Below, piece by piece: positions 1 through 4,772 of a stretch of DNA of 5,016 nt (position 1 is its first letter; each line of letters opens with the position of its first letter). The DNA comes from Blastocatellia bacterium (lineage in GTDB: Bacteria; Acidobacteriota; Blastocatellia; Chloracidobacteriales; JADJPF01): assembly GCA_016789295.1 (NCBI GenBank), contig JAEUQL010000323.1, positions 1-5,016 of the forward strand, in the 5' to 3' direction. Made by a program: the position numbers and the translations under genes. Under the pieces are notes generated by a model that saw only the letters and a program-made list of their open reading frames with translations, had not been told where the DNA came from and did not search any database.

Positions 1-315
1 TATAAAGAGCATAGGGACTAGAAAAAGTGCTCGTGTAGGATCATCAAGAACAAAAGTTTGTGTCTGAGTCCCATCAGAAAGTAACAACTCACAGCTACCA
101 GAAGTGGCAACTACTATCTGATGTGTGTCTCGGTGCGCATGCCCACCTCGTTGCTGAAATATGTGATGTAGAAAATAGACCCTCTTTACCTCAAAAGGTA
201 GATCTATACCACTTTCAACAACTGTCAAAACTCCTCGTTCATCCTTGTGAGATGGAAGCGCGATCCAACGCACAAGATCTAGGCGACTTTTTGTAAGCTC
301 TAAATTCTTATTCAT
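1..315 (-). CDS. dTDP-sugar 3,4-ketoisomerase, FdtA/QdtA/WxcM-like cupin (3' end cut off by window edge)
   Basis: An open frame starts at ATG 313-315 and runs without a stop off the left edge (105 codons seen). The family (FdtA, QdtA, WxcM-like cupins) isomerises dTDP-4-keto-6-deoxyglucose to a 3-keto-6-deoxy sugar in the cytoplasm. That product feeds aminotransferases making Fuc3N or Qui3N for O-antigens and S-layer glycans. Seen here: a strand-rich cupin with DERG (residues 25-28), PFEVKRVYFLHHIF (40-53), RGGHAHR (56-62), then GSCELLLSDG (73-82) and a Pro-rich strand near the edge. H59 and H61 align with the catalytic pair His49/His51 of Aneurinibacillus FdtA. Family members are about 135-140 residues, so roughly the last 30-35 are missing. 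The start lies 6 bases after the stop of the radical SAM gene, in the same frame, with no obvious Shine-Dalgarno, which suggests translational coupling. FdtA (galacto product) and QdtA (gluco product) cannot be separated from this fragment, so no symbol is given. Confidence 0.88.
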   Translation of the reverse strand, partial: MNKNLELTKSRLDLVRWIALPSHKDERGVLTVVESGIDLPFEVKRVYFLHHIFQQRGGHAHRDTHQIVVATSGSCELLLSDGTQTQTFVLDDPTRALFLVPMLFI

Positions 316-321
316 AAGCAG

Positions 322-1596
322 TTAGAAAAATGGAGAAAACTCTGGAACTATTGTTAGAAGATTTTGACCCCGTGTAGCATCCATGTGATCTGTCCAGCGC
401 CGAAACTCAGGCAACAAATCGCTGCGGTCGGTCTCCATCATATAGTCGATAACTCCATCAATGGTTGAAAGAAGGTCATCAAGCTGCTTTCCAGACCATC
501 GGCTCGGCCATTTATCAGCAAAACGCTTAGTAAAACTCTTCAATCGTGACACAGCAAGCTCTTTCAGCTCTGCAGGTAGTATGCGAACACTGAAATGTTC
601 TGGATAGTAGAGCAGACTAAGCTTTGGCCTTCCAAAATGCTGAAAAGAGCTAGCAGCATATTCCAAAAATTCATCCAAACGGAGTATATTGTAAGCTTGT
701 ACTGTAAGGTTAAATGTTAAACCATCGCTACAATTAAGATGCTCTGCTTGTGAGTCTATCTTCTTTAAATTTTTATCAAGAGTTTCCCAATTTGACGGAT
801 ACCGTATAAAGGAGTTGACTGCTCCATAGCCATCTATGCTTGTTGTTAGGCTAACACGCTTAAACTTTGGCCAAAGGTCAAATATACGTTTTGGTAGTAC
901 GGTAAGATTTGTTATATAACTAAGGGTTATTTTTGAAGCCTGACCTGTCTCAATAATACGTTCTAAGAAGTCGAACATCTGATTTATTAGCAGTGGCTCT
1001 CCACCAGCAAAGTGCAATCGTTCGATGTGCTTGGCATACTTTTCAAATATCTGCCAAAAATCCTCTCTACTAAACCAATCTAATTTCTGCAAATGCTCAA
1101 GTTGAGGATGAGTAGTTGATATAGAGTGCAAATGCGCCCATTCATTAAGCATAGCCTTGCTGGAGACTGGAGAGCACATACGACAACGTAAATTACATAA
1201 ATTACCTAACCGTAAATCTATACTACGAAGTAGATCTAGTGAAGAAAAGCCATCATCTGAGCTTTCTGCTACTACTTCATCAATATATGGCTCAAACAGT
1301 TCATTTGACATCTGGCGATAGCTACGAATTCCTAGATCTTCGTCTCGAAAACAGCGCCGACAAGCGGATGGGCGTTCGCCCAAAAGCATCTGCTTCCTTA
1401 TGTTACGCATAAAGTCTGAGTTCCAACCTTCTTTCACACCATCTGCGTCATGAACTAGATAAGGCTCTCCTTTTGCGTCTCGATTTATCATATCTTTGTC
1501 TTCAAGTGCCATACAACAAGGGCGCAAAAAGCCTTGTTCACAAGCAAAAAGATGTACCCAAGGAAGAATACACCAGCTATTTGAAGGAGTTTTCAT
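322..1596 (-). CDS. radical SAM protein with N-terminal Twitch domain, downstream copy (rSAM-1)
   Basis: A complete 424-residue radical SAM enzyme that cleaves S-adenosylmethionine at a [4Fe-4S] cluster to start radical chemistry. The substrate is unknown. The N-terminus carries C9-x12-G-x4-C27, followed by C28 and a CxxC at 79-82. This matches the CX9-15GX4C opening of SPASM/Twitch auxiliary-cluster domains, placed before the core as in the NCBI 'twitch domain-containing radical SAM protein' group. The core has CNLRCRMC (C134, C138, C141), which binds the SAM cluster, GGEP (198-201) for SAM binding, TNLTVLP (230-235 region) and SIDGYG (253-258). The C-terminus ends in PEFxRWxxHxDxxRxQN, shared with the neighbouring paralog. 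There is no signal peptide or membrane segment, so it is cytosolic. The ATG at 1596 has only a weak GGAAT/AGAG upstream. The gene follows its paralog by 53 bases and precedes the ketoisomerase by 6 bases. A role in modifying a sugar nucleotide or glycan is inferred from context only; a peptide substrate is also possible. Confidence 0.9.
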   Translation of the reverse strand: MKTPSNSWCILPWVHLFACEQGFLRPCCMALEDKDMINRDAKGEPYLVHDADGVKEGWNSDFMRNIRKQMLLGERPSACRRCFRDEDLGIRSYRQMSNELFEPYIDEVVAESSDDGFSSLDLLRSIDLRLGNLCNLRCRMCSPVSSKAMLNEWAHLHSISTTHPQLEHLQKLDWFSREDFWQIFEKYAKHIERLHFAGGEPLLINQMFDFLERIIETGQASKITLSYITNLTVLPKRIFDLWPKFKRVSLTTSIDGYGAVNSFIRYPSNWETLDKNLKKIDSQAEHLNCSDGLTFNLTVQAYNILRLDEFLEYAASSFQHFGRPKLSLLYYPEHFSVRILPAELKELAVSRLKSFTKRFADKWPSRWSGKQLDDLLSTIDGVIDYMMETDRSDLLPEFRRWTDHMDATRGQNLLTIVPEFSPFF

Positions 1597-1649
1597 AACG
1601 CAACTCTATTCCAATCAAAAAGTAGAAACTTTCTTCTGTTTGCCTACAA

Positions 1650-2942
1650 CTACTTAAAAAGTGGCGCAAGCTCTGCAACAACATCCAGAACATTCTGCTT
1701 GCGAAATTGGTCTTGATGCTGACACCAGCGCAGAAATTCCGGTATAAGGTGCTGACTGTCACCACTCATCATATGCTCAACTATTCCATCAATTGCAGCA
1801 GCCAGGGTTTCGGCTTGCTCTTTTCCCCACTTTTCTTGCCACTGTTCGACTCTTGTTTGGCTAAATGTTTTTAATTTTATGGATAGTTGATCTTTTATCT
1901 CTTGTGGCAATATTCGAATACTTAAATGTTCAGGAAAACTAAGGATACTCAAATTTGGAGCTTCAAAATTTATAAAAGAATCTGCAGTATAATCAATAAA
2001 CTTATCAAGGTGAAATATGTTATAGATCTGAACAGTAGTATTGAAAGCTAGCCCGCCAGTGCAGTTGAGATTATCTACTTCTCTATCCAAACTTTTTAAG
2101 TTTTGGTCAATTGTTGGCCAATGTGAGGGATAGCGAATAAAAGAGTTTATATCACCAAAACCATCTAAACTGACTGTTATACGAACGGTTCTAAAATGTG
2201 GCCAAAGCTCAAATACACGTTGAGGAAGAACCGTTAGGTTGGTGTTGTAACTGATCATGATATTTCTTGCTCTATCAAGCTTGATCAACCGTTCTAAAAA
2301 ATCGAACATAGGTGCAATTAGTAAAGGTTCCCCACCAGCAAAATGGAGCCGTTCGATCTTTGTGCTATATTTCTCAAATATTTCCCAAAAAGCTGGTTGT
2401 GCAAACCAATCTAGTTGACGTAGCTCTTCAAAATATGGATGCGTGGCTTTAACACCATGCAAATCAGCCCATTCTTGAATCAAAGCTTTGCTAGACTGAG
2501 GCGAGCACATACGACAGCGTAAGTTGCACAGGTTCCCAAGCCTTATGTCTACACTCTGCAGTTCAAGAGGAACTCGGCCATCTTGGCTAGTGCGAGACAC
2601 CAGAGCATCTATCTGCTCCACATACTGCTCATTTTGTGACTGTCGATGGCTTTTCATTCCCAAATCTTCATACATGTAGCAGCGAGCACATGGTAGAGGG
2701 CGTTCTCCAACAAGCATTTCTTGCCTGAGCTTACGCATGTATGCAGAATTCCAACCCTCCTCTATTCCATCGAGATCTTGAATCTTGTAGATCCTCCCTT
2801 GCCCTGTAGCCTCCCTGTTTGGTAGTTGTGAACCTACCGAACGACAGCAGGGATACATTACACCTTTTTCATCAGCAAAAATGTGCATCCAAGGTAAGAT
2901 ACAAAAGCTATTGGAAGGTAGAGGAGGTTTTGTAGCTGTCAA
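1650..2942 (-). CDS. radical SAM protein with N-terminal Twitch domain, upstream copy (rSAM-2)
   Basis: A second full-length radical SAM/Twitch enzyme (430 residues from TTG 2942, 431 from TTG 2945), paralogous to the gene that follows it. Residues below are numbered from TTG 2945. C15-x12-G28-x4-C33 with C34, plus CARC (86-89), form the N-terminal Twitch-type auxiliary site. CNLRCRMC (C140, C144, C147) is the SAM-cluster motif, GGEP is at 204-207 and SLDGFG at 259-264. By hand alignment, 62 of 87 residues are identical to the paralog from RLGN through the helix after GGEP; the N- and C-terminal thirds differ more. There is no ATG near the start. An in-frame TGA (2948-2946) sits just upstream, so only TTG 2945 or TTG 2942 can serve. 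GGAGG at 2953-2949 leaves 6 bases before TTG 2942 but only 3 before TTG 2945, and TTG 2942 gives a 4-base TTGA overlap with the glycosyltransferase stop. I therefore prefer 2942. The substrate is unknown. Confidence 0.9.
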   Translation of the reverse strand: MTATKPPLPSNSFCILPWMHIFADEKGVMYPCCRSVGSQLPNREATGQGRIYKIQDLDGIEEGWNSAYMRKLRQEMLVGERPLPCARCYMYEDLGMKSHRQSQNEQYVEQIDALVSRTSQDGRVPLELQSVDIRLGNLCNLRCRMCSPQSSKALIQEWADLHGVKATHPYFEELRQLDWFAQPAFWEIFEKYSTKIERLHFAGGEPLLIAPMFDFLERLIKLDRARNIMISYNTNLTVLPQRVFELWPHFRTVRITVSLDGFGDINSFIRYPSHWPTIDQNLKSLDREVDNLNCTGGLAFNTTVQIYNIFHLDKFIDYTADSFINFEAPNLSILSFPEHLSIRILPQEIKDQLSIKLKTFSQTRVEQWQEKWGKEQAETLAAAIDGIVEHMMSGDSQHLIPEFLRWCQHQDQFRKQNVLDVVAELAPLFK

Positions 2943-3958
2943 CAATCACCTCCATTTGCTATGCTGATTCGCATATCAAAATAGAGTCTGGTTTGCTGGT
3001 GTAGTGAAGTTTTCTGACTATTCCACTTCCAGCACCCTTCATCATCGATGGTTATGTCTGTTTCTGGATCGTAGTCGTTATCTTTCAAAATAGCTTGTCG
3101 GTCAAGATAACTACGCTGAGCCATTTCACCATGCCAAAGATGCAAGATCCTTCCTTCTACATAAAAGACACTTCCTGACACATCTTCATAGATACATTCT
3201 CCCCAAAGTTTAATAGAAGATAGTTCTTTTTTGGTAATCTGCCGACAGTAAAAGTTAAAACCTCTCCAAAAATCTCTATCACCATAAAGAGAATGAGCTA
3301 TTGCAACATCACCACCACCAAGAATGCGTCGGTCATAAAGCTTGTGTTTATCTAGCACTTGGCGACGTGCTGCCCAAGCAAAACCACAATGGCCGTGCTC
3401 AAAATAGTCCGACATAGCTTTCCTGTGATCTGTATGATGAGCAAGTGTAAAGGCCATGCTTGGCATTGTGTGGCCTTCGCCAAGTCCACGCGGTAGTTCT
3501 TTGTCTGCTGTACGACTGCCACGCGGTAACCAGCAAGCATGTTGATAAGGCTGAAGCATGACATACGACTGCAGAAGTTCGCTTGTCTGCTCAACCCAAC
3601 TGTTATTCTCAAAAAGAATATCGGCATCCAACCAGACTACCTTGTCACAAGCAGATGGCAAAGATTCTATCCCAAGATTTATCAGTCGTTCCTTTTGCCA
3701 AAGTACTGTATTCGATCTCTTGCGAACTACTATGTCTGCAAGTTTGTCATCTACCTCAAATGGTGCATTACCAAACGCCAGCTCAACAATAAGAAGTTTT
3801 AAACCTTGAGATCTGACACTTTGACTAAACAGTTCCACATTTTCCTGAAATAGTGGAGAGTTTGTTGGATTGAAATAACTAGCAACTCCCCAAATTTCAC
3901 CTGGTAAAACAGATGGGATCTTTGCAATATTTAGCTTCTGTTTCATCAAGGTAATCAA
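2939..3958 (-). CDS. putative GT-A-fold glycosyltransferase
   Basis: A 339-residue soluble protein that I read as a nucleotide-sugar glycosyltransferase acting at the cytosolic side in glycan assembly. Seen in the sequence: an N-terminal strand-helix region (GVASYFNP 24-31, then LKLLIVELAFGNAPFE 53-68), LWQKERLIN (86-94), and CDKVVWLDADILF (104-116). The DAD at 111-113 is a classic DxD metal/nucleotide-sugar motif after a hydrophobic strand. GHCGFAWAARRQVL (189-202) and GGGD (214-217) resemble the acceptor-loop and catalytic-acid area of GT-A enzymes. HLWHG (273-277) could supply a metal-binding histidine. There is no transmembrane helix. Two starts are possible: TTG 3958, with GGGAG six bases upstream, or ATG 3946, whose spacing to that site is too long; I keep 3958. 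Its stop overlaps the start of the first radical SAM gene. It is the first gene of the operon, after a gap rich in dyads. Donor and acceptor cannot be told, and I do not assign it to a CAZy family. Confidence 0.72.
   Translation of the reverse strand: MITLMKQKLNIAKIPSVLPGEIWGVASYFNPTNSPLFQENVELFSQSVRSQGLKLLIVELAFGNAPFEVDDKLADIVVRKRSNTVLWQKERLINLGIESLPSACDKVVWLDADILFENNSWVEQTSELLQSYVMLQPYQHACWLPRGSRTADKELPRGLGEGHTMPSMAFTLAHHTDHRKAMSDYFEHGHCGFAWAARRQVLDKHKLYDRRILGGGDVAIAHSLYGDRDFWRGFNFYCRQITKKELSSIKLWGECIYEDVSGSVFYVEGRILHLWHGEMAQRSYLDRQAILKDNDYDPETDITIDDEGCWKWNSQKTSLHQQTRLYFDMRISIANGGDC
2946..2953 (-). promoter_or_regulatory. strong Shine-Dalgarno GGAGGTGA for rSAM-2
   Basis: GGAGGTGA lies inside the last codons of the glycosyltransferase gene and matches the 16S anti-Shine-Dalgarno over eight bases. 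Its spacing decides between two adjacent TTG codons and favours the one beginning at 2942. The strong site may compensate for the weak TTG initiator. Confidence 0.8.
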
Positions 3959-3964
3959 TAGATT

Positions 3965-3969
3965 CTCCC
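3965..3969 (-). promoter_or_regulatory. Shine-Dalgarno GGGAG for the glycosyltransferase
   Basis: GGGAG is followed by six bases and then TTG at 3958. An in-frame TAG (3976-3974) lies just upstream, so no longer start exists. The alternative ATG at 3946 would be 18 bases away, which is why TTG is preferred. Confidence 0.55.
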
Positions 3970-3993
3970 AGCACTAAAGCAGAAGGGTTCTTT

Positions 3994-4014
3994 TGGTTAC
4001 TACAAAAGTAGCCA
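3994..4014. repeat. inverted repeat, 8-base arms, 5-base loop
   Basis: TGGTTACT (3994-4001) faces AGTAGCCA (4007-4014). Seven pairs are Watson-Crick and one is T-G, so plus-strand RNA would pair by wobble and minus-strand RNA would carry one A-C mismatch. No T-run follows on either strand, so it is not a standard terminator. It lies about 25 bases before the glycosyltransferase ribosome-binding site. Confidence 0.5.
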
Positions 4015-4048
4015 GAAAGGCTCACACTTATCGTCAACAGTAGCCTGA

Positions 4049-4072
4049 GTAGCTTGACTACTCCCAAGCTAC
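4049..4072. repeat. perfect inverted repeat, 8-base arms, 8-base loop
   Basis: GTAGCTTG (4049-4056) and CAAGCTAC (4065-4072) are exact complements around an 8-base spacer. This could be an operator for a dimeric regulator or a leader hairpin upstream of the glycosyltransferase operon. Neither flank has a run of T. Confidence 0.55.
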
Positions 4073-4111
4073 AAGAACATCAACTATCCGCACAACATGA
4101 CAGTTGCACAA

Positions 4112-4122
4112 TCTCAGTGAGA
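4112..4122. repeat. short palindrome TCTCA-G-TGAGA
   Basis: A perfect 5-base dyad around one central base. It lies immediately upstream (minus-strand sense) of the weak candidate -35 element at 4111-4106. The size fits a protein-binding half-site pair better than an RNA hairpin, but function is unproven. Confidence 0.35.
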
Positions 4123-4161
4123 CTACTTGTAGGCATTTTGCTTCTACTAATTTTTTATTCC

Positions 4162-4182
4162 ATGCAATAAGGCTTATTGCAT
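4162..4182. repeat. perfect 21-base palindrome, possible operator
   Basis: ATGCAATAAG (4162-4171) and CTTATTGCAT (4173-4182) are exact complements around a single central G. A near-continuous palindrome of this size is typical of a binding site for a dimeric helix-turn-helix regulator. As RNA it would need to open the centre to form a loop. It sits in the gap upstream of the polysaccharide operon, so an operator is plausible. The flanking AT-rich stretch (4149-4159) does not make a clear terminator on either strand. Confidence 0.5.
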
Positions 4183-4205
4183 AGCTTGTAGACTTTAGTT
4201 TTACA

Positions 4206-4253
4206 CTTCCGCGATTCATCCTATATCTAAAGACATAGGGTTTCTCGCGGAAG
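4206..4253 (-). repeat. two-tier stem-loop downstream of the small gene
   Basis: Outer arms CTTCCGCGA (4206-4214) and TCGCGGAAG (4245-4253) pair perfectly over nine bases. Inside them CCTATATC (4220-4227) and GACATAGG (4232-4239) form a second stem with a 4-base loop, leaving five unpaired bases on each side between the stems. In minus-strand RNA the inner stem is complete with one G-U wobble, whereas plus-strand RNA has an A-C mismatch. It starts 20 bases after the small gene's stop codon, so it probably caps that mRNA's 3' end or limits read-through into the operon. No U-tract follows, so it is not a canonical Rho-independent terminator. Confidence 0.55.
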
Positions 4254-4273
4254 ATCTGTAAAGCTACTGAGCC

Positions 4274-4573
4274 TTAAGCCTTTGCAGTTCCAGTTTTACG
4301 ATAATCTGAATGAGCTTCCAATAGTGATGCTAAAGGTACTAGTGGAATGACCTCTGCGTCCATGATGTGGTGTTTGCGAAGTTCTACGGTTAGGTCGCCG
4401 TGACCTGACCAGTTTGTTATGAAGACCAACCCTCCACCAACTTTTGCATAAGCACCTTCAATAGAACCCTTATCCAAAGCTGCTTTCAAACCGCTTTGAA
4501 ACTTCTCCAAGTGTTCATCAGAAAGCTTTGGTATGTGAGCTTCGTGAGAGTTGAGAATTATAAGGTAACGCAT
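4274..4573 (-). CDS. small dimeric alpha+beta-barrel-like protein, function unknown
   Basis: A 99-residue soluble protein that I do not firmly recognise. It opens with a beta strand, MRYLIIL (1-7), then a helix (about 18-35), a strand around GGGLVFITNW (46-55), a helix around GDLTVELRKH (59-68), and DAEVIPLVPLASLLEAH (72-88). The layout of strand-helix-strand-helix followed by an acidic DxEVxPL strand resembles ferredoxin-like dimeric alpha+beta-barrel proteins such as muconolactone delta-isomerase (MDIEVTPL near its end) and YCII-type proteins. This is a fold-level resemblance, not an assigned activity. ATG 4573 is preceded by GGAGGTG (4589-4583), nine bases away. It is separated from the polysaccharide operon by 315 bases and a stable hairpin, so it is probably its own transcription unit. 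Confidence 0.75.
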   Translation of the reverse strand: MRYLIILNSHEAHIPKLSDEHLEKFQSGLKAALDKGSIEGAYAKVGGGLVFITNWSGHGDLTVELRKHHIMDAEVIPLVPLASLLEAHSDYRKTGTAKA

Positions 4574-4582
4574 GATTTAGTT

Positions 4583-4589
4583 CACCTCC
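4583..4589 (-). promoter_or_regulatory. Shine-Dalgarno GGAGGTG of the small gene
   Basis: GGAGGTG is followed by AA and seven further bases before ATG 4573. It is as strong as the site in front of the first radical SAM gene and fixes this start. Confidence 0.75.
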
Positions 4590-4602
4590 AACAAATATTT
4601 AA

Positions 4603-4642
4603 TTTTGAGTTTAACTTGTAATAAAGCTAAACTTTTGAGTTT
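4603..4642. repeat. direct repeat TTTTGAGTTT, two copies 30 bases apart
   Basis: Identical 10-mers at 4603-4612 and 4633-4642 have a start-to-start distance of exactly 30 bases, about three helical turns. They lie just upstream of the small gene's ribosome-binding site, where a promoter or operator is expected. Same-face spacing suits cooperative protein binding, but chance in AT-rich DNA is possible. Confidence 0.35.
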
Positions 4643-4717
4643 TTGATAACTTTTCTCACCAACATAGAAATAGAGATATACTCCTACAGTTAAGGAAAAA
4701 AGTCATGAAAATTTAGT

Positions 4718-4772
4718 GGCTAAATAGAGTAAGGAAACTCTACAATTGGAACTCTATTTTCCAGTAGTAGCC
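4718..4772. repeat. compound inverted repeat with two competing arms
   Basis: AAATAGAGT (4722-4730) pairs perfectly with ACTCTATTT (4751-4759). GGCT (4718-4721) and AGCC (4769-4772) extend the dyad after a 9-base bulge. A second ACTCTA (4737-4742) can pair with the same TAGAGT (4725-4730) to make a smaller hairpin with a 6-base loop. The two pairings exclude each other. It lies about 130-180 bases upstream of the small gene. Confidence 0.45.

Larger units (their letters stand above)
3959..4273. other. 315-base intergenic region, presumed operon leader/promoter
   Basis: No reading frame here is supportable. It separates the small gene from the glycosyltransferase operon and should hold the operon promoter on the minus strand. 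The best match I can find is weak: TTGTGC (4111-4106), 17 bases, GATAGT (4088-4083). The stretch contains several inverted repeats, listed separately, and the heptamer CTTGTAG or its complement three times (4069-4075, 4126-4132, 4185-4191). AGTAGCC occurs twice (4007-4013, 4039-4045). Confidence 0.5.

Noticed and set aside
60..296. 78-codon open frame on the plus strand
   Set aside because: It lies antisense to the ketoisomerase, whose minus-strand translation gives clear family motifs (RGGHAH, GSCELLLSDG). The plus-strand product has no recognisable feature.
1597..1649. Possible terminator or promoter in the 53-base gap between the radical SAM genes
   Set aside because: It has only a small loopless dyad (AGAAGAAA/TTTCTACT region) with no T-run and no convincing -35/-10 pair. 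Read-through within one operon is simpler.
1577..1765. 62-codon minus-strand frame across the gap between the radical SAM genes
   Set aside because: It overlaps the end of one conserved gene and the start of the other in a different frame, with no recognisable motif. It would be out of place between intact paralogs.
3352..3809. Several overlapping short frames on both strands within the glycosyltransferase gene
   Set aside because: All lie inside the conserved DAD-GGGD coding segment and show no domain of their own.
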